From contig CM038221.1 of the NCBI GenBank assembly GCA_021442155.1, positions 145,877,601 to 145,941,600 on the forward strand: a stretch of DNA of 64,000 nucleotides, given 5' to 3'. The DNA is from Cymbidium sinense. Lineage: Eukaryota > Streptophyta > Magnoliopsida > Asparagales > Orchidaceae. This document shows positions 31,720 to 43,607 of the stretch, one piece after another. The notes under the pieces were generated by a model. The model was given only the letters and a program-made list of their open reading frames with translations. It had not been told where the DNA came from and ran no database searches. The position numbers and the translations under genes were made by a program. Every line of letters starts with the position of its first letter. Position 1 is the first letter of the stretch.

Positions 31720-34498
31720 GAACCACATCCAACAACTTGGAAGTGTTAAGTGGGGTTCAAATGAATTTGGAAGATTGATTGAAAGAGGAATTTGAGTATG
31801 AATCCAAACTTCAACAAATTTAGGTATGTTGAAATATGGATTCAAAATTTGATAGGATGCTTCCATAGGTTCATTTTATTTTGAATTTGAATTTTTGTGA
31901 TTTAGAGGACCCTTTCCTTTAACAAATTTAGTATGATAAAGTAAGGGTCAAATGATTTTGTTTTGTTTGAATGTTTTGGAATTCTTACTTAGCAAATTTA
32001 TATAAGTGAAGTAAAATGATTGTTTCTTTGTTTTTTTTTTTTGTTTTGATTTTGGAAAATTTTGGAATTCTCACTTAGCAAATTTAGGTATGCTAAGTGA
32101 AGAATCCAAGTGTATTTTGTTTGATTTTTAAAAATAGGATTCTTAGCAAATTTAGGTATGCTAAGAAAATCCTAAGTGTTTCATTTATTTGGAAAATTTT
32201 GATTTTTGAAAAGGGTATGATCCTTTAGAAAATTTGGTATGCTGAGGGGATCTTAAGTGTTTCATTTTGTTTTTGAGGTGATTGAAAGTGGAGATACAAC
32301 TTTAGCAAATTTGGTATGCTAAAGATGAAGTCCCACTTTGTTTTGTGAAATGAAAATTTCACTTACCAAATTTGAGTATGCTAAATGAAATTCCAAATGG
32401 TGTTTTTAAAATTTTGATTTGTTTTGGTTTTGAAAAATGGAAACTTCTTCTTAGAAAATTTGGTATGCTAAGGAAGAAATTCAAAAGGTGTTGAAATTTT
32501 TGTTTTGATTTGGAAACTTTACTTAGCAAATTTGAGTATGTTGGGTGAAGTTCAAAATGTGTTTTAAAATTTTTTATTTTGATTTTGGATTTGGAAACTT
32601 TACTTAACAAATTTAGTATGTTAAATGAAATTCAAATGTGTTTTGAAAATTTTGATATTTTGGATTTGGAACTTTACTTAACAAATTTTATGTTAAATGA
32701 AGTTCCGAATGTGTTTGAAATTTTTTTTTTGAAATTCTAATTTTGGATTTGGAAACTTTACTTAAAATTAGGCATGTTAAATGAAGTTCCAAATGTGTTT
32801 GAAATTTTTTGAATTTTTGAATTTTGGATTTGGAAACTTTACTTAACAAATTTGGGTATTAAATAAAGTTCCAAATGTGTTTTGAAAATTTTTTGAAATT
32901 TTGATTTTTGATTTTGAATTTGGAAACTTTACTTAACAAATTTAAGTATGTTAAATGAAGTTCCAATTGTGTTTTAAAATTTTTTATTTTTATTTTTTTG
33001 AATTTGGATTTGGAAAACTTCAAATTTGGGTATGTTAAATGGAAATTCCAAATGTGTTTAAAAAATTTTGTTGGATTTTAAATTTGACTTCACTTAAAAT
33101 TTGGATATGTTAAATGAATTTTTGAAATGTGTTTGAAAATTTTTATTTTGGATTTGGAACTTCACTTAAATTTATAAATGAAGTTCAAATGTTGTTTGAA
33201 AATTTTGAAATATTGTTGATTTTGAATTTTGGAAACTTACTTAACAAATTTGGGTATGCTAAATGAAATTCAAATGTGTTTGAAAATTGGATTTTAAATT
33301 TGGAGACTTCACTTAACAAATTTGGGAATGTTAAATAAGTTCCAAATGTGTTTGAAAATTTTGAATTTTATTTTGGATTTGGAACCTTACAAATTTATGT
33401 AAATGAAGCTCAAGATTTTGAAAGAAATGTGATTGTTGATTTTGAATTTGGATTTGGAAACTTTACTTAACAAATTTGGGTATTAATGTGAGTTTGAAAA
33501 ATTTTTGTTATTTTAAATTTGGAACTTCACTTTTATTTGGGTATGTTAAATAAAGTTCCAAATGTGTTTAGAAAATATTTGGAATTTTGAATTTTTTTGG
33601 AAGCTTCATAACAAAATTGGGTATATTAAATGAAGTTCCAAATGTTATTTGAAAATTTTGAAATGTGATTGTTGATTTTGTATTTGGATGGAAAATTTAC
33701 TTAACAAATTTGGGTATGTTAAATGAAATTCCAAATGTGAGTTTGAAAATTTTGTTTATTTTAAATTTGGAGACTTCACTTAACAAATTTGGGTATGTTA
33801 AATGAAGTTCCAAATGTTATTTGAAATTTTTGAGTTATGATTGTTGGTTTTAATATTTTAAAAAGAAGACCTCCATTCAACAAATTTAAGTATAGAGAAT
33901 GGAGATCTATTTTATTTTTGAAACATGATATCTTCATTTTGTGTGTGATTGTTGCTTTTTCAAATAGAGGAATTCCAACTTAAAACATATGTGGGATATG
34001 TTTAAGTGGGATTTCCTAAATGATATTTTATTTTTTTAGTCGGGAATGAAATCTTCATTTAATAAATTTAAGTATATTAAATGAAGATGTTCACATGTGC
34101 TTTTTTTTTGAATTTTTTTTAATTTTGGTTACATATGAACTTTCTATTCAATAAGTGTGATTATATTGAAATAGAAAGATCCATGTGTGCTTTTGAAAAA
34201 AACTTATGATTATGATTGTGATTTTTAGAAAACATGATTGTTCATTTTGTTTTGAAAATGAAATCTTCATCAAAGTGAATTGAAAGAAAATATTCATTTG
34301 TGCTTTTGGAAAATGTTATTAGTTTTATTTTGAAAATCCTACATGTATATATGAATTGTTAAATGAGGGTGAAAAAATTTTGTGGAAAATATTTATTAAG
34401 TGCATTTTGAAAAGGTGCTTTTGAAAAGCAAAGTTCTTTATGGAAGATTATTATTTTAGGATGACCTTTCCTTATCATAAAATGATAAGGAGGAAGTC
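31720..34498. repeat. Tandem array of about 30 stem-loops with changing stems and a constant loop
   Basis: The array is between the 5' LTR (right) and the gag remnant, so it lies in the leader of the minus-strand transcript. Units are mostly 70-100 bp. Each has a left arm, a loop close to AATTTGGGTA or AATTTAGGTA, and a right arm. Examples: 31800-31816 pairs with 31827-31843 (GAATCCAAACTTCAACA with TGTTGAAATATGGATTC); 32064-32080 with 32091-32107 (arms ending CACTTAGCA and starting TGCTAAGTG); 33769-33785 with 33796-33811 (TTAACA and TGTTAA type); ATCTTCATTTAATA with TATTAAATGAAGAT near 34050; 34463-34478 with 34482-34498. The stem sequences differ but pairing is largely kept. Between hairpins are AT-rich TTTTGAAAATTTTG-like linkers. 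No coding potential is seen. Confidence 0.85.
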
Positions 34499-34709
34499 TT
34501 TAAAAGATGTTTCTTTTTTTTAGATCTTTTCATTTTACCCATTGGAGAACCAGAGGGTTTTAAGACCAACAGGAATGTGGTCCTAAAACCTAAAGATGTT
34601 GGCTAACTAACTCAAGAATGAAATGAGCTAAGGTTACTTCGTTCAGTTACGTATTGCTATGTACAATAATCCAATACTCATTCTTTCAGATACTTGGTCA
34701 TTTACCAAG

Positions 34710-34751
34710 ATGGAGAGAGAGAAACCATCCCAGGTGATTTGCGGAAAAATT
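34710..34751 (-). other. Degenerate primer-binding-site region of the giant element
   Basis: On the minus strand the right LTR ends in CATCACA and is followed by AATTTTTCCGC, then AAATCACCTGGGATGGTTTC. In related Ogre/Tat elements a TGGCGACTCTGCTGGGGA site occupies this place; only parts (CTGGG-ATGG) can still be matched. This is an inference from position. Confidence 0.35.
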
Positions 34752-35809
34752 TGTGATGAATAAATTCTTATAAGGAAGTCACCTTTCAAATCTGTTGGGG
34801 AGAAAAGAAAGAGGAACCCTTACAAAAATTCATCTAGGTAAGACACCACGTAGATCTGCATATGTGCTTATTGTGATGGATCGATCAAGATATAGTGTAT
34901 AGTGTACTATCTCGAAGACATAAGTCACTGCCCTTTAATGGAACCAATCACCTCAATAAGGACTCCTAAGGATGATGGGTCTGCATATGTACTAGAGATT
35001 CTTCTCATACTTTACATGAAAAAGTAAAGCATGGTTTATTTTAAATTGGGTTTGTTAAGTTCCCTACAAGAGCAAGCCCCCATAGTTAATTATATCCTAA
35101 GGGATGAGATCCCTTAAGAAAACTCTCAATTAAGGTAAATAATCATTGTCTCTGAAGATTTCAATAAGAAGGACTATCAATCGATTGGTGTATTTTTTAA
35201 AGATCAAATGAAATTGATCAAAAGTGGAAGTTATTATTGAAGCCAAAATGGGAAATAACCAGGAGATGCTCATGATGCTAAGAAACCTAACGAGCATCTC
35301 AAACTATCCTAAAATTGAGCTTTGCATTTTAGAAATTGATTTAATTATTTGAGTTGCAGTTTTCATTAGAATTTTAGGACTTAAGATTTCTTAAGACAAG
35401 ATTAAGGAAATGCCTAAGAGGTGAGAAATTATGCTTATGGCCCATAAAGGGGAGAAGCAACCTCAAAACATAAATCTAGGGAGTGAGGGTCGGAAGCACA
35501 ACCTAAATCTAAGGAGAAAATGAGTAATTGATTTGCCTCCACAAGAGAGGACAAACCACCTGATAGCTTGGACTTACAACCGCCTAAGGGTGGCCACAAA
35601 CTAGCTCCTACAATTTTAAATACATGTAGGCAAGTCTTTATGCTTATGTAAGATAGCTAGGCTATTTTTTATTTAAAAAGAAGCTAAGTCCTTAAACTCA
35701 CTCCTTAAAAAAACTAGATCATGTAAAGGGACATGCTTCAAATGACCTAAATCTAATGCATTTCAAATTTTATTTTACTTTCATTTTTGTACAATCATTT
35801 TGACTCAGG
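34752..35809 (-). repeat. Right LTR (5' LTR), first piece
   Basis: It matches the first 1.05 kb of the left LTR (13079 onward), starting TGTGATGAATAAATTC, and ends in TCAGG where the solo LTR is inserted. It continues at 43608. Confidence 0.87.
35805..35809. repeat. Target-site duplication TCAGG (left, solo LTR)
   Basis: TCAGG precedes the inserted LTR and recurs at 43603-43607. In the uninterrupted LTR the same place reads ACTCAGGCTAATAG. Confidence 0.9.
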
Positions 35810-38800
35810 TGTGGTGAAAAATTTCTTACAATGGAGTCGCCTTTCAAATCTGTGGAGAAAAGAAAGAGGAGATCTTATAAAAATTCATCTTGGTAAGATG
35901 CAGATTCATAGATGTACTTATTCAGGTGATTGGATACGTCATCAAGGAAATAATGTACTATCTCGAAAGACAAAAGTCACTACCCTTTAATGGAACCAAT
36001 CACCAATAAGGACTTCTAAGGATGATGGGTGCATATATCGAGATTCTCTCTACTTTATATGGAAAAAAAGCGGGTTTATATTAAATTGGGTTCATTAAGT
36101 TCCCTCATAATTAATTACATCGTAGGCGGAACCCTTAAGAAAACTCTCGATTAAGGTAAATGATTATTGTCTCTAAAGATTTCAATAGGGAAGGACTATC
36201 AATCGATTAGTTTATTTTTGAAGATAAATGGGATTGATCAAAAGAGGGAGTTATTATTGAAGCCAAAATGGGAATAAGTAAGAGATGCTCACGATGCTAG
36301 AAAACTTAGCGAGCATCTCAAACTATCCTAAAATTGGGCTTTGCATTTTAGAAATTGATTTATTTTATTTGAGTTGCATTTTTCATTAGAAAGTTAGGAC
36401 ATAAGATTCCTTAACACAAGATTAAAGAAATGCCTAAGAGGTGAGGAATTATGCTTATGGTTCAGGAGAAACCTTGAACCTAAATCTAGGGAGCTTGATG
36501 AGGGCAGCACAACCTAAATCTAAGGCAAAATGGGTATTTGGTTTGCCTCACAAGAGAGACAAACTTGGACTTCTTCAGGGGTGGCCACCCAACTCCTCCT
36601 ATAATTTTAAATACATATAGGCAAGTCTTTATTCTTACAAGATAGCTAGGCTATTTTTTATTTAGAAAGACACTAAGTCCTTAAACTCACTCCCTAAAGA
36701 GACTAGATCATGTAAAGGGACATACTTCAAATGGCTAAATCTAATGCAATTCAAATTTAATTTTATTTTATTTTTGGATAATCATTTTGACTCAGGCTAA
36801 TAGAATTTTTATGACTAATGCATGAGAAAGAAGATTATTGGCCAAAATTAATGAGAAGCTAGGAGGTGAGTTTCCACCACAACCCTTAAAGGTTAAGCTA
36901 GGTTCTCTGGCAAAGGTGGAAGCCCTCCAATCAAAAGTAAAATAAGATGCATTTGTGCATGATATTATAAAGAAATGCTCATCCAGCTAAGGGGTTGCTA
37001 ATTCTTTTATCTTGATTTTAAACCTAAGCTTTAGGTGTGGTTATGAGTTATTGAATTTTATTTTGAGTTATTTAGTAGGGTAAAAGATTTATTTCCCTAA
37101 AGAGCCTAATCCACATCCAGGCCATACATAAAGCAAGGAAGAAACAAGGAAAAGTATGCCACTTACTGTAAAAGCTAACAAATCATCAAATAATTTATAA
37201 AAAAAGCAAAAGAATAAATGGCCATTTGTGGGCACCAAAAACTCAAAATATCAAATATGGGTGAGCTCTACCCTTATACAACCTGGATTAAATGAATTAA
37301 ATTTAAGCAAAGGAATTCATTGTTATGGGGGTCTTCAAGCTTTATTCTACTTTCTTCTTTCTCCTTTCTTTCTTCTTCTTTCTTCTTTCTTTCTTCTTTC
37401 TTTCTTTCTTCTTTCTTTGGTTCTTCCCTTCGAATGGTTGGATGGTTGATGCTCCAAGGCTTCACATGGTACATAAGATAGGATCTTATGCCCAATGTTC
37501 ATCCTAATCCCCCATAATAAATCATTCTAAAATCCTAAATATACAAATTTTTATATGAAAAAGAAAAGTATAAATCTAACCAACACGTGCAAAATAAAGG
37601 TTAGTCAAATCACACCACATAAATCCCAAGCATGTATATTAGACTTATCACCCACACATGGGTGACTAAGTCCACCCCTATGGATTATGCAAGGGGTATA
37701 AGCACCAAAACATTTATATTTTTATTTATGATAGTGCTATAGCACAATCAGAAAAGAATAGTTAGAGTAAGCACGTCCTACCATTCATTCTATGATACAC
37801 CCCATCATCTAAAATATATATCACAAAATAAAACAAACATCAAACCATGCACCTAACCTAAAGCTAGAAGTGTGAATTAGGCTAATGTGTGTGCTTTGAA
37901 GGCTTGTGTGGTATGCTTAGCTTAGGACTTTGGGTTTAAATTTTCTAAGTATGAAGAACATGTTCAACTTAGAGGAGGGTTTCATTTAAGTTGTTTAGTT
38001 GTTTTAGATTATTTTTATTTCATGTTTTGATTTGGTTTGAGTGAAACCTACAATTAATTACTAAGTTATAAAGAGAGGGAAAGAGAAGGGAACTTCTCTT
38101 TCCTTCCCTAATCCTTAAGTAATTCCTAAGGTAAGTTCACATTTTAATTTCATTTAGGTGAATGTTTTGATTACATCTCTTAATCAATCCTAAGTTTAGA
38201 TCAACTCTAAACAAACTTATCCAAAAACAAAGGCATTTTAAGATTAAGAAAAATGAATCAAAAATTCACATAACACACATTACTTCATTTCTTTCCCAAC
38301 ATATATAACATGCATATGGATGGACCTAAGCATATCTATATATATGCAAATGAGAGTAGTTAACACACTTTATGATGCATGCTAAGTAATCCATTTAATA
38401 AAATTTAGAAGTTGAATATGCATGATTGATTTTTCTTAAAATCTTTCCTTATTCAAAATTTCACATACATGCATGAAAGTAAGAAGGCATAAGTGATTAT
38501 AATGCCATTGTTAACTGGAGGTGTAAGGTACAAGACCTACTTAGGATACTTAAAACCTCAATCTCGGGTTGTCGGACTATATATATCACTTTCCTTAAGT
38601 ACAAACATGTACATAAAAGAAATGAAATGGAAAGGAAAATGCAAAAGTTGTTTAATAGTTTCAATTTTGTTTATGCAATTTATTCATGCGAGTATGGCAA
38701 ACTTTCTTAAGTGAGAGCATAGGGATGAATAGGGTTTGGAATTAAGTAAGTGTTGGGTACTTTTCAAATGAACCCTACAGCTTGCTAACTCCTATTCAAA

Positions 38801-40166
38801 ACTATATTAACATGAGAAAGAAAGAGAAACTATGCTAAGCATGCTTTTATAATCTATCACATGCAAGCTAATAATTAAGATATGAATAGTACACTTTCAG
38901 ATTTGATATTTCATTTATGTATTTTGAAAATATTTTAGATTTAGTAGTGATAATAGCCACTCATATTTTACTTTAGCTAAACATGCACATTTGGCATAAA
39001 GTAAACAATTTTCATTTTAAAATCTTGAAACATGAAATTATGCATGCATGAATCACATGACATACAACTTAACATGTTGGGAAAGATCTAAAGCAATGCA
39101 ATCATATAAATAAACTAACTTTACTTAAATCCTAAAGACATTCTTAAGGGATAAGAAAATTTAGAATAAATTAAAGTGAATTTTAAAATAATTTTTGTTT
39201 AGTTTGAAGTTTAATTTAATTTTGAAAAGGTGAGATGAGTTTGCTACTCCTAACTCATTCCCACATGTATTTTATATTTTTGTTCAATTTTTAATTCATT
39301 AGATCCATTTCTAAGCATTGATTAGGTTAATGTATGAATTAAGTGGCTTAATTAACCCATACCACCTTAAAAAATTAACTAAGTAATTATGAGCCAATGA
39401 GATGACATAAAATACACAAGGTATTTAAATTTGCAATGCACCTAATAATGAAAATGCAATTTGGCTCACTATTAAAGTTAATTAAGCTAAGGGTTTTAGC
39501 TTAAGTACTTTTAAATACCTTCATACTTATGAAAGGGGTTTTAATTTCCTTAATTAGACTTAGGCTATTAAACACCAGCATCTACCAAGGTAGATTAATT
39601 GTTCTAGAACTTTTAAATTTTGAAAATTATTTAAAGGGATAATTAATGAATTAACTATTAATTAAGAGGGGACTAAGGAAAGAAAAGGGGTTTAGGAAAT
39701 AGCTTAGGGGAAATATCCCAAAATTATTCCATAAAACCCCTACTCACTAGATCTGACCTTAATCAAACTCAATCAGGTAAATCCACTAATCACACCTTAG
39801 TACCCTTAATTACATGAAAGGGTAATTAGGGAATGAAACAATTTTCCCAATTAAGGCCTCAATAAATCTCAAGAAACTTAGGGGAGGCAGAGGTCATCCC
39901 CTAAAATGAACCCTAAAACTTTGAGTCAATTGGTGACTTAATTAGAGAATAATTGGCTAATTAAAATTCCCAAAGAAACCTAAATTCAGCAAAAAATGGG
40001 AATTCAAAATCCATTGAAAATATTTTTAAAATATTCTAGATGAAATTATCTATCCATCATTTTTCCTTTTATTTTTTTGAATTTTATTGAAGGAGTTGTG
40101 ATTTTTAGAAGATATAGGGACTCAATAGGAATTAATTAGGTAAATAATTAATCCCCACTTAATCTC

Positions 40167-40229
40167 AGCTCACGGCATGACGCATTGCCACGGCAGTCAG
40201 CGCATTTTACACGCATTGTGCCGTGAGCT
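40167..40229. repeat. GC-rich palindrome in the LTR (solo copy)
   Basis: AGCTCACGGCA at 40167-40177 pairs perfectly with TGCCGTGAGCT at 40219-40229; the inner bases extend the pairing with wobbles. A second hairpin, CCGTCCATCTA with TAGATGGACGG, follows at about 40374-40402. This is the GC-richest part of an otherwise AT-rich LTR. Confidence 0.75.
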
Positions 40230-41550
40230 ACCCACTTAAACATCATATTAAGAAGGTGGCTGGCGATGCACGCACTAATAACCTTGGTCGTCCAATCAAA
40301 GATCAGATGGATAAGGATTAACTCGCAGGTTAAAATAGATAATGGATTCTAAAATGTGCCAAATAACCTCAGCCGTCCATCTAAAACATGTAGATGGACG
40401 GTTGAGATGGGCCGAGTTCTTCCCTAAGGATGAATGGAGACCGTCCATGATCCCAGGGGAGATTTGAGCCCGATCTAGCATAAATTTAGTCAAGACTCAA
40501 CCCACACTATCTAGAGGAATAGAGTGGCCAATCCAACAGTGGATTTCACAAGCAATGAAAATTCCTTTCACAAAGGACCAACACCTCCTAATCTAAGCTG
40601 AAAATCACTAACCTGGTGCACAGATCGATAAGGTAGCTTAGTGGAGTGGAAAGCTTGAGTTCCAGGCCTTGGGTTGAGTGGATCAATGGGTGGGCCAACT
40701 CCTCTTCAAGATCCTTGCAGCTTTGATCCAATTAAGGCTCTCCTTTCTGTGGGAACTCAAATGGATGCTTGGGCAGGCTTGACTTAGCTCCTAGATCAAG
40801 CATGCAAGAGGAATTAGATTAATTTGGAGTGAGGAAGAAATTGTCTCTTCAATGGACCTCCCCTGTTTTGCACAGTGCAAAATCAAAGAATGAAGAATTC
40901 AAATCCTCTTTAGGGACCTTGGGAAAGCTCTCTAATGATTGCTAACTTTATCTAGGTCTCGGTAGATTAAGAGTGACATGTGATTTCAATGAATTAGGGG
41001 GAGTATATCTCCCAATAATAGCTTTATTTTGATCCAATTGATATATGGGATTTTTGGGTGTTAGATCATTGCACATGGTGGTTTGGCCAAGGGTGGAATT
41101 CCAACTCCATGTGCTTGAGCTTAAGGTGGGGTGGTTTGGTCCATGGACCAAATGGGTTGACACCCATTGGGTTGTGCACCACTCATGAGTCCCCTTGAGC
41201 TTTTAAGAAAGCCTCAGTGATTATGATGAGGTATGACCAAATACCCATGGGCTAAAAAATTTGTTATGGCCTAGGGGTAGAATGATCATTTTACTATTTT
41301 TAATTTGGGTATGTTTGGTATGTTGAGAAAATAGGTTGGGCCAAGTTTCATTGGATTTGAAATCCATTTGATAGGGTTTGCCTCATGTTGTTGATTTAGG
41401 TCAATAAATGTCAACGTCAAGTTGACTAATAGGTCAAATTGGGTCAAACCAAGGGTTGGGTCAAGTTCATATGACCATTTGAAATATTTTGGTGCCTTTG
41501 GTTTGGTTCAATTTGGATTAGATTTGGTTTTGGCTCATATGACTCATTTA

Positions 41551-41581
41551 GGTCAAATGGGTCAAGTTGACCCATTTGACC
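41551..41581. repeat. Perfect 15-bp-arm palindrome in the solo LTR
   Basis: GGTCAAATGGGTCAA (41551-41565), one G, then TTGACCCATTTGACC (41567-41581). The copy in the right LTR (47948-47974) keeps 13-bp arms; the left LTR copy (18783-18811) has lost the centre but keeps 12-bp arms. Confidence 0.85.
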
Positions 41582-43602
41582 TATTTGGGTTAGATCAATG
41601 ATAGATTTAGGTTTGGTTAGTCATATGGAGGGGGTTGGTATCTTTGTTTCCAATCAATTTGGGTTAAGTTCAATTTTGGCTCAACATGACCCCTTTAAGT
41701 CATGTTGGGTCTAAGATTGTAATTTGGGTTAGTTGGCCAAGAGGCTTTGGTCAAGTTCCACAAGTGATTTGGGATGGACTTGACCCATTGGTTTTAATCA
41801 ATTTGGCTTACAAGTTTTGACACATTTTGGCCCTTTAGGTCAAAATGGGTCAACTTTGTCAAGTAGCCAATTGGACTAGGTTATGCTCAAATGTTGGCTT
41901 GGTCAAGTTCAAACATAGGTCATGAGTGAAGTTAGATCAATGATTTCAATCAATTTAGCCTACAGTGGATTTTGGCAATGTAAGGTTTCATTTTAGGTTA
42001 AGTGTTGACTTGGTCAACCCTTTGGTTTGACTTAGTTTGACCCAATCTGATTGTTTGATCATCCCATGATAATTGTTGATCATGATGAGAGGGATATATG
42101 AGTTTGGTTCAATCCAATTTGGTTAGGATCAAAAGTTGGCTCATAAGGGTACTTTAGGTCACATTGGGTCAAGTGAGCCTAAGTGGGTCAAATGGTTTGG
42201 TCAAAGTGTGATTTGAAGTTGATTGATCTTATATATGGACTTATGATTGAAATATAAATCCATTTACAAGTGGTTTGAAGTCAAATGGATTTTGATCCAT
42301 TTAAAATTTCATATTCAAAGGAAGAATATGAAGGAGTTTTGGGTTTGATTTTGATTTGGGTTTTGATTGTTTTTGATTGAGGTTTGGATTTATATATGAG
42401 CTCATGATTGTAGGATCGATTGAACCATGAGAGAAAATCAAGGATTTGGCTTGATTTGGAATTGATTTGGCTAAGTTCAAGATTTTGACTTGAAAGGCTT
42501 AGATTTTATTTTGATTTAATTTGAGTTTGAGTTTTGGAGTTGGTTTTGATTGTTTGAATTTATTTTTCAATTATATATGTGAATATAAATGAGAATATAA
42601 ATTGATCATGAGAAAATTCCAAGAATTTGAAAGAGTTTAATCACGATTTGGGTTAAATCCATTAAAGGGAATTTAAAGGATTTAAGAAAATTTTTATATT
42701 GAAATTTAATTTTTGAATTGGATTTTATTGATTTATATTTATATTTCATTTATATATAAGAACATACATGAGAATACAAATAAGTTTTGAGAAAATCCCA
42801 TGAGTTTGAAATAGTTTGATCAAAGTTTAGGTCAAATCCATTAATGGAAAATTAAGGGATTTAAGGGAATTTCAAGCATTTTAAATTTGGAATTTAATTT
42901 TTGCCTTTGATTGGATTGATTTATATTTATATTTTATTTTTATATAAGAATATAAATGAGGACATAAATAAATTTTGAGAAAATCCAGATATTTGAATTG
43001 ATTTGATCGAGGTTTAGAGTTGATTTTGGCTAAGTCCTTTAATGAAAAAATTAAAGGGACTTAAGAAAATTTTCATGAATTGATTTGGAATTTTGAATTT
43101 GATTTGATGGGTTTGAATTTATATTTCATTTATATATGTGAATATAAATTAGAATATAAATGGATCATGAGAAAATCTCAAAGATTTGAATAGGTTTAGA
43201 TCACAATTTTGGCTAAGTCCTTAAGAAAGGGTTAAGGACTTATGAAATTTTAACTTACGAATTTTTGATTGATTTTGATCATGGGTTTCAATCATAGATT
43301 TCGATCATGGAATTGAATCATGGATTTTATTTGAGCTTGAGAAAATCAAATAGAATTGATTTGGAGTTTGACTTGAAAGTAGGAAAGTGAGGAATGGTTT
43401 AGGCTAAGGGTAGGAGATTTTCCCAACACCCCTAAGGCATTATATATTTCTATGGATAACTCTTCTAAGTCTTCTAGGGCTAGGGGAGTGTCCACCTAAT
43501 CACTAGATGTGTCTTAAGACTAAGGAACTCTTAAAAGTCTTAAGAGAAATCCTATGCCTAAGATGGAGGTGTTGAGAGCTCATTCTAAAAATGAGGTCAA
43601 CA

Positions 43603-43607
43603 TCAGG
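43603..43607. repeat. Target-site duplication TCAGG (right, solo LTR)
   Basis: Second copy of 35805-35809, directly after the CAACA end of the solo LTR. Confidence 0.9.

Larger units (their letters stand above)
35810..43602 (-). mobile_element. Solo LTR (7.8 kb) of the same giant family, nested in the right LTR
   Basis: A full-length copy of the 7.7-kb LTR (TGTGGTGAAAAATTTC to GAGGTCAACA) sits within the right LTR between TCAGG duplications. No interior sequence is attached. It was therefore an independent insertion of a sister element that later lost its interior by LTR-LTR recombination. It contains the pyrimidine tract (37350-37420), the GC palindrome (40167-40229) and the GGTCAA palindrome (41551-41581). 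Short frames such as 37228-37449, 38493-38714 and 40948-41163 are shadows in repeat DNA. Confidence 0.9.

Noticed and set aside
31720..34498. CRISPR-like array
   Set aside because: The regular spacing looks superficially similar, but the constant part is a hairpin loop, there are no conserved direct repeats separated by unique spacers, no cas genes, and the context is a plant retroelement.
20776..34751. Plus-strand orientation for the giant element
   Set aside because: Protease, RT (YVDD), RNase H and integrase are all on the minus strand and in the right order only in that direction.
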